Below are positions 20,620 through 29,341 of a DNA stretch of 64,000 bases, in pieces. This DNA comes from Methylocapsa acidiphila B2. GTDB lineage: Bacteria; Pseudomonadota; Alphaproteobacteria; Rhizobiales; Beijerinckiaceae. Location of the stretch: contig NZ_KE386496.1 of NCBI RefSeq assembly GCF_000427445.1, forward strand, positions 248,001 through 312,000, read 5' to 3'. Position 1 is the first letter of the stretch. Each line of letters opens with the position of its first letter. Below the pieces are notes generated by a model. It saw only the letters and a program-made list of their open reading frames with translations. It made no database searches and was not told the origin of the DNA. The position numbers and the translations under genes are program-made.

Positions 20620-21501
20620 TCACCCGAGAAGGAGATGCTCGCTGAGGCGGTCGGCGTCGAATCGATCGACGATAAGGAACGGGGATCGTCCATAGCTCTG
20701 GCAGAGGCGCTCGAACTTTCGCGCTCGATCATGCGCTTCCTCCAGCAAAATCTTGCGGAGTTTCGGACGCATAAGCGTTAGTCTCATGTCCCCACTCTCC
20801 AGATCGCGAAGCTCCAATAGCCCCCAGGACGGCAGCTCTTGCTCTTCCTGGGCGCTACGCAGGACAATCGGCGCAACATCGTGCCTCGCCAGCGTCTCCA
20901 GTATGATTTTGATTTGATGCAGAGGCATGTGAAAGTCAGACGCAAGAAAAAGTAGCTGGCGATGCGCGCCGAGCCGCTCGGCGACATGTTTTAGTCCATC
21001 GACGTTTCGCCCCGTCGGGACAAAGCTGTAGAGCCGTTCAAGAATATTGGTTTCTGTTCCCCTTTTACGGCTTGCCGGAAGAAACAATTCCTCGACGAGG
21101 CCTTCGTCGCAGCCGATGAAACCGAAAGCGTCGCCCGCGCGATGGGCTGCGAGCGCCACAGCGCGGACGAGTTGCGCGAGCATCCGCATTTTCGGCATGC
21201 CCTCGCCAAAACGCATGGATGCTGAAAGATCGGCTATGACATAGACAGCGATACGGCTGCGCTGTTCTGATTGCCGCACGTAGATTTCATCGAAAGGACT
21301 GCGAAGCGACTGCCGCAAATCGATGCGCCTGGCGTCGGGTTGACGCCAGAACGGAACATAGTCGCAAAAGTCGCCGTCGGCGCCGTAATGGCGGGTGCGA
21401 TGTGAGCCATGCCCATATTGACTTGGATTCCAGCGAATTCGGTATGAGATTTCCCTTATGGGTTCCGCGTTTGGCCCTACTCTGCGATCGCCCTCTTTCA
21501 T
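20620..21501 (-). CDS. mxaS: MxaS, DUF58-family protein
   Basis: A 293-residue DUF58 protein that normally partners a MoxR ATPase. A von Willebrand-like motif DLSASMRFGEG is at about residues 91-101 and the N-terminus has the DUF58 pattern. There is no signal peptide or TM. The ATG at 21501 overlaps the mxaR stop codon (ATGA), so it was preferred over a longer frame to 21534. MxaS is thought to act with MxaR in methanol dehydrogenase maturation. Confidence 0.88.
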   Translation of the reverse strand: MKEGDRRVGPNAEPIREISYRIRWNPSQYGHGSHRTRHYGADGDFCDYVPFWRQPDARRIDLRQSLRSPFDEIYVRQSEQRSRIAVYVIADLSASMRFGEGMPKMRMLAQLVRAVALAAHRAGDAFGFIGCDEGLVEELFLPASRKRGTETNILERLYSFVPTGRNVDGLKHVAERLGAHRQLLFLASDFHMPLHQIKIILETLARHDVAPIVLRSAQEEQELPSWGLLELRDLESGDMRLTLMRPKLRKILLEEAHDRARKFERLCQSYGRSPFLIVDRFDADRLSEHLLLG

Positions 21502-22526
21502 GGGGTTGGGATCTTGTCGAAGACGGCCCGACAAAGATCACGAATGATCCGCTCGCGGCGCATTTCATAAATGAGATCGAGAAAGATACGATGCGCGACG
21601 ACTTCAACAAATACTTCGCGGAGGTCCTCGGGGACCACGACGTCGCGACCCTCGAGCCAGGCGCGCACGCGCGCGGCGCGCACGAGATAGCTCATGCCGC
21701 GAGGGCTCGCGCCGCCGTTCACCAAGCGGTCCGTGTCGATCCCATCGAGCTCGATTCCGGCCGCCCCCGGATAGCGGATCGCTTCCCAGAGCGACAGGAG
21801 ATAAGTCTCTAGCGTCGGGCTGGTGCGCACAGTCGCTTGAATGAGCTCCGCCGCGGCGTCGAGCTGATGGAAGTCGATCAGCTCCGCCGAGACGCCTGCA
21901 ATCAAGGCGTCTACATCATGGAAGCGCGAATTAAACACCAATTCCCGCCGAACCTCGCGATCAATCGGCGTTTCCACCGTGATTTCCATAAAAAACCGAT
22001 CTCGAGCGGCGGCCGGCAATTCGAATGTCTCTTCCTTCTCGAGGCGGTTGCGATCGGCGAAAACCTGGAGATATGGAAAGGCAAATTCCTTGTTGAACGC
22101 AGTCACGCTCCGCTCAGCCATAAGCCGAAGCAACAGGGCGTGCACTTGAGGCCGCGCGCGATTGATTTCGTTAAAGAAAAATATCGCGAGTTCCGGACCT
22201 TTTTGAAGAACAGGGCCGTTTTCGATGCGTGGCCTTCCATCCGCGCCGATTGCGGCATGATACAGCAAGTCGCTCGGCATCAGGTCGATCGAGCCTTCCA
22301 TACGTTGATACGGACCTCCGATGGCGCGCGCCGCTGCGCGCAGCAAGGTCGTCTTGCCGACGCCGACATCGCCCTCCAAAAGAACATGCCCGCGCGCAAA
22401 GATGGCAATGATTAGGAGCCGGACCACGCGCTGCTGGCCTATGACGACGCGCGAAATCTCCTTTTCGACGGCAAGCGCGCGATTTCGCCATTCGTCGAGC
22501 GCAATACGGTCATTTGCGGCGGTCAT
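21498..22526 (-). CDS. mxaR: MxaR, MoxR-family AAA+ ATPase
   Basis: A 342-residue AAA+ ATPase of the MoxR type. Walker A GDVGVGKTT is at about 52-61, Walker B-like LAIFFFNEINRA follows, and the C-terminal lid domain contains GGASPRGMSYLVRAARVRAWL. In other methylotrophs MxaR is needed for active methanol dehydrogenase. An upstream in-frame TTG (22544) exists, but the ATG at 22526 is more likely. It follows a strong hairpin after mxaI, so it may be expressed at a lower level than mxaFJGI. Confidence 0.92.
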   Translation of the reverse strand: MTAANDRIALDEWRNRALAVEKEISRVVIGQQRVVRLLIIAIFARGHVLLEGDVGVGKTTLLRAAARAIGGPYQRMEGSIDLMPSDLLYHAAIGADGRPRIENGPVLQKGPELAIFFFNEINRARPQVHALLLRLMAERSVTAFNKEFAFPYLQVFADRNRLEKEETFELPAAARDRFFMEITVETPIDREVRRELVFNSRFHDVDALIAGVSAELIDFHQLDAAAELIQATVRTSPTLETYLLSLWEAIRYPGAAGIELDGIDTDRLVNGGASPRGMSYLVRAARVRAWLEGRDVVVPEDLREVFVEVVAHRIFLDLIYEMRRERIIRDLCRAVFDKIPTP

Positions 22527-22589
22527 GTTAATGTTTAAATTCAATGGCGCCCTCGCGCGATCAAAAAGGAGCGTGACGCAAGCCGGAAA

Positions 22590-22626
22590 CGTCCGGCGCG
22601 GGTCCTGCTTAAACCCGCGCCGGACG
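22590..22626 (-). terminator. Strong hairpin between mxaI and mxaR (terminator or attenuator)
   Basis: A perfect 14-base inverted repeat, CGTCCGGCGCGGGT and ACCCGCGCCGGACG, with a 9-base loop, followed in the transcription direction by TTTCC. It should stop or slow most transcripts after mxaI and so give less mxaRSACKL message than mxaFJGI. The T-run is short, so read-through is expected. Confidence 0.75.
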
Positions 22627-22703
22627 ACATCGCGTCGGGTATTTGCTCCGCCCGGATGAGAGCCCGCGATGTTCCTTGAACGAAAGCGTGGAGCTCTCGC
22701 GAC

Positions 22704-23024
22704 TTATTTGGGACCGCTAGGAATCTTGTTGACGTCGTAGATGAACTGGCCCCAGGATTTGAAATATCGGACCCGTTTTGCGTTGCGCTCGTCCATCTGA
22801 TCCTCGGCTTCCTGCTGCTTCGCGAGTTCTTTCGGGTCGTGATGTGGATCGTATTTCGAGCCGATGCCCTGTTCTGGGTAGCCCGGCTGGGGCTCCCAAC
22901 AATTGCCCGGAGCCTTGCAATGCGTGCCGTCATAGGCGGCCATCGCAACCGGCGCAGTAAAGAGCGTGAGGCCGGCCGCGACGCTGAGCCCAGCAGCCGA
23001 AGATATGAGAGAAGTCCATTTCAT
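22704..23024 (-). CDS. mxaI: Methanol dehydrogenase beta subunit
   Basis: A 106-residue precursor. The signal peptide ends near VAMAAYDG and the mature part AYDGTHCKAPGNCWEPQPGYP with two Cys, then SKYDPHHDPKELAKQQEAE and ERNAKRVRYFKSWGQF, matches MxaI. The small subunit wraps along the MxaF surface in the periplasmic alpha2beta2 enzyme; its function is unknown, and XoxF enzymes lack it. The ATG at 23024 is preceded by AAGGA. It follows mxaG. Confidence 0.96.
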   Translation of the reverse strand: MKWTSLISSAAGLSVAAGLTLFTAPVAMAAYDGTHCKAPGNCWEPQPGYPEQGIGSKYDPHHDPKELAKQQEAEDQMDERNAKRVRYFKSWGQFIYDVNKIPSGPK

Positions 23025-23079
23025 GGTAGGCGTCCTTCTGGCACGTTTTTCTCGTCGGTGCGTCAGCGAGTCGTCGGTC

Positions 23080-23703
23080 TTATTTGGCTGGCTGGCGTTG
23101 AGCGCTTTCGTTCGGCAGCGCGCAAAGGCCGTCGGCCTTCGCAACAGTGGTGTCCTTTTCCAATTGATAGGGAGTGTAAATCTTCTTTTCCTCTTCTGAG
23201 AGCCATGGCGCGTCCTGGACCGGGCCGCTATAGAGATGACGCACCCAGCTCATGACCTGTAACGTCTCGTCGAGCGTTAGATCTTCGTTATGTGGTCCCA
23301 TCATCCCATTCGCGCCGCCGAATATTGTTGCAAATAGGCCGGCGTCCGTCGTGTTGACTGGATAGGTCCAGTAGTTGTCGCCGAGGTTCGGTCCGAGCTT
23401 GCCTTCGGCATATTCTCCGTGGCACCCAGAGCAGGCGGTCAGAAATAAGGACTTGCCGGACGGGAAGCACGACTTCACTTCATTGTATGGGTTATGGCCG
23501 GTCGCCAGGAACTGCTTGACGGCAGCCGTGTCATGGCCATTGGCCAGGGCGTCGTCGAGCTTGAGAGGCTCTCCGGTCACGGTGTTGTAAAGGTCGATGG
23601 TCGCGCCGGAGCTTGCGGCCTTGGCCGCGTCGATCATGGCGGGGGCGATGGTCATGGCGAGCGCAGCGGCTCGCGTGAGCGCGCCTAGTCTATTGTTTGT
23701 CAT
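23080..23703 (-). CDS. mxaG: Cytochrome cL, electron acceptor of methanol dehydrogenase
   Basis: A 207-residue periplasmic cytochrome c that takes electrons from MxaF. The signal peptide runs to about AAKAASSG, and the heme site CSGCH is at about residues 91-95. The segments SGATIDLYNTVTGEPLKLDD and GANGMMGPHN fit cytochrome cL. It sits between mxaJ and mxaI. The start at 23703 (MTNNRLG) gives a proper signal peptide; the frame extends to 23751. Confidence 0.94.
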   Translation of the reverse strand: MTNNRLGALTRAAALAMTIAPAMIDAAKAASSGATIDLYNTVTGEPLKLDDALANGHDTAAVKQFLATGHNPYNEVKSCFPSGKSLFLTACSGCHGEYAEGKLGPNLGDNYWTYPVNTTDAGLFATIFGGANGMMGPHNEDLTLDETLQVMSWVRHLYSGPVQDAPWLSEEEKKIYTPYQLEKDTTVAKADGLCALPNESAQRQPAK

Positions 23704-23751
23704 TTCGCTTTCGGTTCTTAGAGGAGTTGTTTGCGGCGGCGCCTGGATCAA

Positions 23752-24654
23752 TCATGACCCGGCCTTAAGCATGATCACATTTTCCTCGTCCAGGATCGCC
23801 TTGATGTCCGGTTCAGCCTTTTGGATCGCCGCGTTCAGCTCCTCGAGCAACGCGTCGTCGCCTTTGCGGACGCCCATCGCCGTATCAAAATGATGCGGAA
23901 CGGGCTTTCCCGTCGAGCTGACCACATCATTGGGGATGATCGTGACAGTCAGCGGCGTCGACGCGGCCTTGACATAGCGCGCGACTTCGGGCTGGAAGGC
24001 GACGGCGAGATCGGCGTTGCCGTCCGCGACTTCCTCCACGAGCTTGCCCGGCGGAACCTGCACATATTGGTTGCGACGCGATTTGTAGCCGACCAACGAA
24101 TAGAGATAGTTGAGTTCGGCCTCGAACTTACCGATGGACTTCAGCATGGTCTCGCCAGGCGATCCAAGCTCCACCGCGATGTTATGCAGCTTCGGAATGC
24201 GGGGATCGCTCCAGGTCTTGATGTCGAGACTTTTGTCGCTGCGGGAAATGAACGCGTAGCCGGAGCGATAATAGGGCCGGGTCGTTGAGACGCGGTCGTC
24301 GCCGGCGTCGAGGCCGGCGATCACGTCGCAAGCCTTCTCGTCGAGTAGGTCGCGGACGAGGTAGATGGCCGGTCGATTGGTGTAAACGAAGACCGCTTTG
24401 CGGTTCATGGCTTTGGCCACGGCTTTCGCGATCTTGTCTTCGAAGCCGCGCTCGTCGGGCGTCGAATAGGGCGAATTGACGGAGGAGGCGCAGATGCGAA
24501 GCACGCCTGGATCAGGGGCGACATGCGCGGCCTGCGCATCTCCGGCGGGGGAGCCTATTTTGGTCTGAGCCGCGGCTGGCGCGGTGGAAAGAGCGACGAC
24601 ACCGGCGCTGAACAGCGCGGCCACGACGCGCGGCGGCTTGACGTGTTGATGCAT
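23752..24654 (-). CDS. mxaJ: MxaJ, periplasmic binding protein-like methanol oxidation factor
   Basis: A 300-residue exported protein with the fold of solute-binding proteins (SBP family 3). A signal peptide precedes AAAQ at about residue 29-30. The family sequence LRICASSVNSPYSTPDERGFEDKIA and CDVIAGLDAGDDRVSTTRPYYRSGY matches MxaJ. The role is thought to be help in assembly or activation of MxaF. The ATG at 24654 has AAGG nearby; the longer frame to 24726 adds a charged stretch that would spoil the signal peptide. It follows mxaF after a hairpin-bearing spacer. Confidence 0.93.
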   Translation of the reverse strand: MHQHVKPPRVVAALFSAGVVALSTAPAAAQTKIGSPAGDAQAAHVAPDPGVLRICASSVNSPYSTPDERGFEDKIAKAVAKAMNRKAVFVYTNRPAIYLVRDLLDEKACDVIAGLDAGDDRVSTTRPYYRSGYAFISRSDKSLDIKTWSDPRIPKLHNIAVELGSPGETMLKSIGKFEAELNYLYSLVGYKSRRNQYVQVPPGKLVEEVADGNADLAVAFQPEVARYVKAASTPLTVTIIPNDVVSSTGKPVPHHFDTAMGVRKGDDALLEELNAAIQKAEPDIKAILDEENVIMLKAGS

Positions 24655-24713
24655 AGGAAGACCTTCGGAAAACTCACATGCTCGGCCGACGAGCGGATTG
24701 CCGGCGCGCCATG

Positions 24714-24756
24714 GAGCCCGCTCCACTGCGCGCCGGAGATGCGGCGGAGCGGGCTC
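24714..24756 (-). other. Intercistronic stem-loop between mxaF and mxaJ
   Basis: GAGCCCGCTCC and GGAGCGGGCTC form an 11-base perfect stem around 21 bases, just after the mxaF stop. There is no T-run, so it is more likely to protect the mxaF message from decay than to terminate. That would allow far more MxaF than MxaJ to be made from one transcript. Confidence 0.6.
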
Positions 24757-24762
24757 GAGGGC

Positions 24763-26652
24763 TCAGTTCACGTCATATTCGCCGACCTTCGGGTCGTCGT
24801 AGGGGCCGTGGCCGCCCAAGGAAAAGACAAATACGCCGCCGCCTTGCTTGGTGTAGCGCTGCAGGTTCTTGAAGGCGCCGACGGCGCCGAGACCGGCGCT
24901 CGGATCTTCGAGATCGAACACCATGCCGACGCCCGGCCAGCCGCCGACCCCATAATAGATTGCGACATATTGGACGCCCTTGTGCTCATAGGTGATCGGG
25001 TAGCCGACCACGCCGGAGGGAAGCTTGAACTTCCAGAGCAATTCGCCGGTGCGCGTGTCGCGCGCCTTCAGGAAGCCGTCGAGCGTGCCATAAAAGACAA
25101 GATTGCCGGCTGTCGACATAGTTCCGCCCCAAACGGCGAAGCGCTCCATCTTGTCCCATTTGATCTCGCCGGTAATCGCATTATAGGCCTTGATTTGGCC
25201 AAGACCTTCAGCTGCCTGGCGATTGCCTTTGGGCCCAGGGTACATCGACAAGGTCGCGCCGACGAAGAATTGACCGGCGCGATAGGGCAGCATGAACGGC
25301 TCCCAATCCATGCAGATGTGGTTTGCGCCGAGCAGGAAGATCTGCTTTTGCGGATCGTAGGAATCGAATCCCTGGTTGTGATAGCCCATGGCCGCCGGGC
25401 AGATGTCGCGGCCCTTGTGGTCCATATAGGTCGCATATTCTGGATCGCGGATCGGTATGCCGGTCTTCATGTCGACGTGTTTGACCCAGTTGACCGTGTC
25501 GTCGATCTTATGAGCCGAGACGAGATCGCCATTTTCGCGATCGACCGTATAGATGATGCCATTGCGATCCGGATGGGTCAAAAGCTTGCGAAGCTTGCCG
25601 GTGCTATCTTTCTGCTCGCTGAGCATCATAACGTCGACGCCAGCGTAATCCCATTCGTCATGCGGCGTCTTCTGGTAGCCGAACTTGGCTTCTCCTGTGT
25701 CGACGTCGCGGCCAAAGATCGTCATCGTCCATTTATTGTCGCCAGGACGCATTGTGGCGTTCCAGGGTGCTGGATTGCCGGTACCGAAATAGACGAGATT
25801 CGTGCCGGGATCGAAGGCGTACCAACCCCAATTGGTGCCGCCTCCGATTTTCCATTCGTCGCCTTCCCATGTGGTCTGACCGAGGTTGGCCTGTCCATAT
25901 TGCGGATTGTGAATGTTAAAGTCCTTGGCGAGCAGAAGATCCTTGTCCGAGCCCGTGGCGTAGGCGCGCCATTTCTTCTCGCCGGTGCGGACGTCATAGG
26001 CCGTGACATAGCCGCGAACGCCAAGCTCGGCGCCAGAGGTGCCTGTCAGCACTTCGTCCTTGACCACATATGGCGCCTGCGTCTCCGTGGCGCCGACCTT
26101 GATGTCGGCGTTCTCGATCTCCCAATAGGTTTGGCCGGTTTCGGCGTTCATGGCGACGAGGTGTCCGTCGAGTTGGTTCTTGAAGATGAGCGCCGGGGTC
26201 TTGCCGTCGCCGGGCCAATAGGCGAGACCGCGATTGACCACGTCGCAGCAGGCGACGGCGCGGGCGGAGGCGCTCTGCTTGGGATTATGCTCCCAGACGA
26301 TCTTGCCTGGATTGTCGAGTTCGAGCGCGTAGGTTCGATTGGGGAATGGGCCGTTGATGAACATCTTGCCGTTGACGACGAGCGGCGCGCCTTCATGGCC
26401 ATTGAGAACGCCATCCGAGAACGACCAGGCCGGGCGCAGCTCTTTGACGTTCTCGGTGTTGATCTGAGCCATCGGGCTGTAATTGTCTGCGTCGTAGGTT
26501 CGGCCGGGCATGACCCAATTCTCGTTGCTTTTCGAGAGCTCGATCAGCCTGTCGTTGGCCTGCGCGGTTGGCGTTACGCTTGCCGCGGCGGCGAGCGTCG
26601 CCAACACGGAGATTGAGGTCAAAAACCGGCGCCTGAATGGAGTCTTCTTCAT
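24763..26652 (-). CDS. mxaF: Calcium-dependent methanol dehydrogenase large subunit
   Basis: A 629-residue PQQ-dependent beta-propeller precursor with a signal peptide ending near TAQAND (residue 33). Adjacent cysteines C135-C136 form the unusual disulfide ring over PQQ. The motif DEWDYAG gives the catalytic Asp at 335 and an Ala at 337; lanthanide XoxF enzymes have Asp at that second position, so this is the calcium MxaF type. Trp-rich propeller repeats run through the protein, ending [17 protein letters not shown]. It oxidises methanol to formaldehyde in the periplasm with MxaI and MxaG and heads the mxaFJGIRSACKL set. Confidence 0.98.
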   Translation of the reverse strand: MKKTPFRRRFLTSISVLATLAAAASVTPTAQANDRLIELSKSNENWVMPGRTYDADNYSPMAQINTENVKELRPAWSFSDGVLNGHEGAPLVVNGKMFINGPFPNRTYALELDNPGKIVWEHNPKQSASARAVACCDVVNRGLAYWPGDGKTPALIFKNQLDGHLVAMNAETGQTYWEIENADIKVGATETQAPYVVKDEVLTGTSGAELGVRGYVTAYDVRTGEKKWRAYATGSDKDLLLAKDFNIHNPQYGQANLGQTTWEGDEWKIGGGTNWGWYAFDPGTNLVYFGTGNPAPWNATMRPGDNKWTMTIFGRDVDTGEAKFGYQKTPHDEWDYAGVDVMMLSEQKDSTGKLRKLLTHPDRNGIIYTVDRENGDLVSAHKIDDTVNWVKHVDMKTGIPIRDPEYATYMDHKGRDICPAAMGYHNQGFDSYDPQKQIFLLGANHICMDWEPFMLPYRAGQFFVGATLSMYPGPKGNRQAAEGLGQIKAYNAITGEIKWDKMERFAVWGGTMSTAGNLVFYGTLDGFLKARDTRTGELLWKFKLPSGVVGYPITYEHKGVQYVAIYYGVGGWPGVGMVFDLEDPSAGLGAVGAFKNLQRYTKQGGGVFVFSLGGHGPYDDPKVGEYDVN

Positions 26653-26938
26653 AAACCTATCCCTGTCTTTCCACCCGTAGACCGCTCATGCGCCGCCAAT
26701 TTCAGTTTGGCTGTCGGCGCTATACGAATTGGCGGTTATGCATTTTGAAACGCGGTCTTAATTGTTTGACGCGCATGTTGCATTGGCGGCGACAGTACTA
26801 AGTTCGAGAGACAAAAAAGCAAGAACAATAAGTCTGCATCACTGTAGAATTAGTGAAGCGCCTTATCGAATTAGTCCTATGTATGTTAGAAAAGTACACG
26901 TCGCCGCCGAACCCCGCTCCACGGCTCGACGCCGCCGC
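26653..26938 (-). promoter_or_regulatory. mxaF: mxaF promoter and leader region
   Basis: This 286-base gap separates the response regulator gene from mxaF. It holds two GAATTAGT elements exactly 21 bases apart at 26847 and 26868 (with a partial TAGAA copy at 26887), and three copies of ATTGGCGG (26693-26700 reversed, 26728-26735, 26782-26789). CCGCCAATT at 26693-26701 and AATTGGCGG at 26727-26735 can form a 9-base stem in the leader. The exact -35 and -10 boxes were not assigned. Confidence 0.55.
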
Positions 26939-27574
26939 TTAGGTCTTGGCTTTCAACTCGACGGCGAATTTGATGAGAGCCGAACTCGTCGGAATGCGCA
27001 GTTTCTGCTTGATGACGCTAACGGAATTAGCGATTGTCTTGTAGCCGAGCGAGAGTTCGACGGAGATTTCGGTCATGCTCTTGCCGTCGCCGAGCAGCCC
27101 CAGAATCAGGCGCTCTCTTTCGCTGAGTTCGTGTAGAGGATCATTGATGGCGGCGAGATTGGCCATGGCGAGATGTTGTGCAACCGCGTGCCCGAGATAG
27201 ACCGCGCCTGTGCGAACTTTGTCGATCGCCTTGAGGATCGCGTTCGGTTCGTCGTTTTTGGTGATGTATCCCTTGGCGCCTTTTTCCAAAGCCGAAGTCA
27301 CGAAGCTCGGAGCCTCGTACATGCTGAATATGATGACCTTCGCCCGGGCGTTGTCGGCAAGAAGCTCGGGGATGATGTCGAAGCCAGTGGCGTCGGGCAA
27401 GGCGACGTCGAGAACGATGACATCGGGTGCGAATTCGCGATTTTTCGCAAGGCCTGCGGCGGCTGAAATCGCCTCCGCCATCTCGATGTCTGGGCGCCGG
27501 TTGAAGATGCGCTGGCATCCGTCTCGTACAATCGGATGATCTTCGATCACGAGCACTTTTACATGGTCGTTCAT
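26939..27574 (-). CDS. mxaX: NarL/FixJ-family response regulator (MoxX-like)
   Basis: A 211-residue response regulator. The receiver domain has the acidic pocket EDH at 11-13 and phospho-acceptor Asp at 56 (VIVLDVALPDATG); the C-terminal LuxR-type helix-turn-helix is LSERERLILGLLGDGKSMTEI onward. It starts 50 bases after the histidine kinase and lies just upstream of mxaF. In Paracoccus denitrificans a similar pair, moxY/moxX, sits upstream of moxFJGI and controls it; by position and family this is the counterpart. The symbol is by analogy. Confidence 0.75.
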   Translation of the reverse strand: MNDHVKVLVIEDHPIVRDGCQRIFNRRPDIEMAEAISAAAGLAKNREFAPDVIVLDVALPDATGFDIIPELLADNARAKVIIFSMYEAPSFVTSALEKGAKGYITKNDEPNAILKAIDKVRTGAVYLGHAVAQHLAMANLAAINDPLHELSERERLILGLLGDGKSMTEISVELSLGYKTIANSVSVIKQKLRIPTSSALIKFAVELKAKT

Positions 27575-27624
27575 TCCGTCTCGATCCTTAAATTCGAGTC
27601 ATGCGCCGAACCTCGGCGCAACTG

Positions 27625-29022
27625 TCACGCAGCGGCGACGGCGACGGGTATGACCGCTTCGACTAATGCTCCGGCCTCGGGACCGTTCGAGACTTTGAGT
27701 TGGCCGCCTAACTTGCGGACGCGCTCACTCATGCCGAGAAAGCCGAAGCCGAATCTGAAATCGGACGGCAGGCCGACGCCGTCGTCCTCGATTGACACGT
27801 GAATGCAGCGGGCGCCTGTCGTTGAAGCGGCGGCGGCCGCGTTAGGGCAGCGGTCGATCTCCAGCGCAATGCGAACGCTTCTGGCCTTCGCATGGCGGGC
27901 GACATTGGTCAGGCATTCCTGGATGATGCGATAACTCGTCAGGCTCACCTCTTCGTCGAAGGTGGGCTGTTCGTCGGGGAGGCGAAGCTCGCACTCGACG
28001 TCGCGATGGGCCGAGCGCCAATCTTCGACGAGATGCCGCGTGGCGTTGAGAAGGCCGACTTGATGCAAAATTACTGGGCGAATGCGTTCGAGGATTCGAT
28101 AGTTCTGCTTTTGAATTGAGTCGGCGAGCGCCGAGATCGCTTCGGCGCGGCTGATGATTTCCTGTCTGCGCTCGGCGTTGAGCGGCGATGACGCGTCCTC
28201 GATGATGCATGACGCGGCAGCCCTAATCCCGAACAGAGACGCCCCGAATTCATCGTGGAGTTCACGGGCAAGCTCCTTGCGCTCCGCTTCCTCGATCGAC
28301 ATCATGCGATCGATGAGGAGATGATTGTCAGCTTCGGTTCGCGCGAGAGAGCGCGCAAGCCGGTTGAATTGTTCGCCGATTTGACGCAACTCGCCGACGC
28401 ATATTTCGCCGAGCCCAGAAAACTGTCCGCGTTGCAGACGTCCGAGGCCGTCGACGAGGTCATTGAGCGGCCTTAGCATCTGATTCGCAGTCAGCGAGAT
28501 AAGCGTCACGATTCCGACCGAGATCGCCGCCAGAAGGCCCGTGAGGAAGACAAGTCCATTCCAGATTTCCGCGACCTCGTCCGATGGTTTCGTCCACATG
28601 ACGAGTTCGCCATATGGCTGGCCTCTGATGGTCACTGGATAGGATTTGACGATTCGTTCAGGCTCGAAAATATTCACGAACCATTGAGGCGCCTCCACAT
28701 TGCGGGACGCTTGGACCGGATCGTCATCGTTGGCCCCGGTCGAAGAACTATACCTGACTGTGATGTGGCGAATATGGGCCAATTCGTCCTGCAGTTGCCG
28801 CAACGCCTCCTCCGGCTTAGCGGCGACTACGACATCGTCAAGCGCATATCCAATCAGAATGCTGCCGAGATTGACGCCCGACGCGATTTCCGACCTGATC
28901 CGGTCTGTCGCTCCCGATAGCGTCACGACAATCGCGACGACGATCCCGAGAGCGAGCAAGGTCGACGGAATGAATATGAGCCGCGCCCGCATCGAGGCGC
29001 TCGCGCGCGTGAAATAAAGCAT
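27625..29022 (-). CDS. mxaY: Sensor histidine kinase (MoxY-like)
   Basis: A 465-residue membrane kinase: N-terminal TM (ARLIFIPSTLLALGIVVAIVVTLSG), a periplasmic sensor of the LapD/MoxY N-terminal type containing PQWFVNIFEPERIVKSYPV, second TM near LVFLTGLLAAISVGIVTLI, HAMP (RPLNDLVDGLGRLQ), then a HisKA_3 domain with ERKELARELHDEFGASL and a HATPase domain ending with GFGFLGMSERVRKLGG. It should phosphorylate the adjacent NarL-type regulator in response to a C1 signal, but the ligand is unknown. The gene is divergent from mxaD. Confidence 0.78.
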   Translation of the reverse strand: MLYFTRASASMRARLIFIPSTLLALGIVVAIVVTLSGATDRIRSEIASGVNLGSILIGYALDDVVVAAKPEEALRQLQDELAHIRHITVRYSSSTGANDDDPVQASRNVEAPQWFVNIFEPERIVKSYPVTIRGQPYGELVMWTKPSDEVAEIWNGLVFLTGLLAAISVGIVTLISLTANQMLRPLNDLVDGLGRLQRGQFSGLGEICVGELRQIGEQFNRLARSLARTEADNHLLIDRMMSIEEAERKELARELHDEFGASLFGIRAAASCIIEDASSPLNAERRQEIISRAEAISALADSIQKQNYRILERIRPVILHQVGLLNATRHLVEDWRSAHRDVECELRLPDEQPTFDEEVSLTSYRIIQECLTNVARHAKARSVRIALEIDRCPNAAAAASTTGARCIHVSIEDDGVGLPSDFRFGFGFLGMSERVRKLGGQLKVSNGPEAGALVEAVIPVAVAAA

Positions 29023-29341
29023 TCTCAGGGTCCTTTGGAGTTCTCGTGCGCGGATGCGCCTGTTGTCGCTTTCGGGTCGCCGGGTCCCTGCCTTCGCGAA
29101 ATCTCTGCGGCGTTTATATCCGAAGAATTTTCCTATGCGCCTCGAATGTTTCCAAAAGTTGGCCTATTTCGTGGAAATATTCCCGAGGAGCATAGAATAA
29201 ATCTAAACGACCGTAGAATAGCTCCAAACGTACTGGCTCAGTGTGAAATGGGGAGGCATATAATACTATCATTATCCTGTTGCTTCTGAAACGCGTCATT
29301 GCTAGGTGACCTAATTCATTGGCAGGCAATTCGAGGGATCA
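29023..29341. promoter_or_regulatory. Divergent mxaY/mxaD control region with repeated motif
   Basis: This 319-base gap has no gene. It holds TAGAATAAATCTAAACG at 29193-29209 and TAGAATAGCTCCAAACG at 29214-29230, matching at 14 of 17 bases and exactly 21 bases apart, with a weaker copy at 29172 in the same phase and another (TCGAATGTTTCCAAAAG) at 29142. These look like regulator sites on one face of the helix; related sites precede mxaF. The GAGGG before 29342 is the mxaD ribosome site. Confidence 0.55.

Noticed and set aside
24523-26616. Long open frame (697 codons) on the plus strand
   Set aside because: It is fully antisense to mxaF and mxaJ and has no recognisable domain.
24763-26652. 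Possibility that the methanol dehydrogenase is lanthanide XoxF
   Set aside because: The residue two after the catalytic Asp is Ala (DEWDYAG), not Asp, and mxaI plus mxaRSACKL accompany it, so it is the calcium MxaF type.
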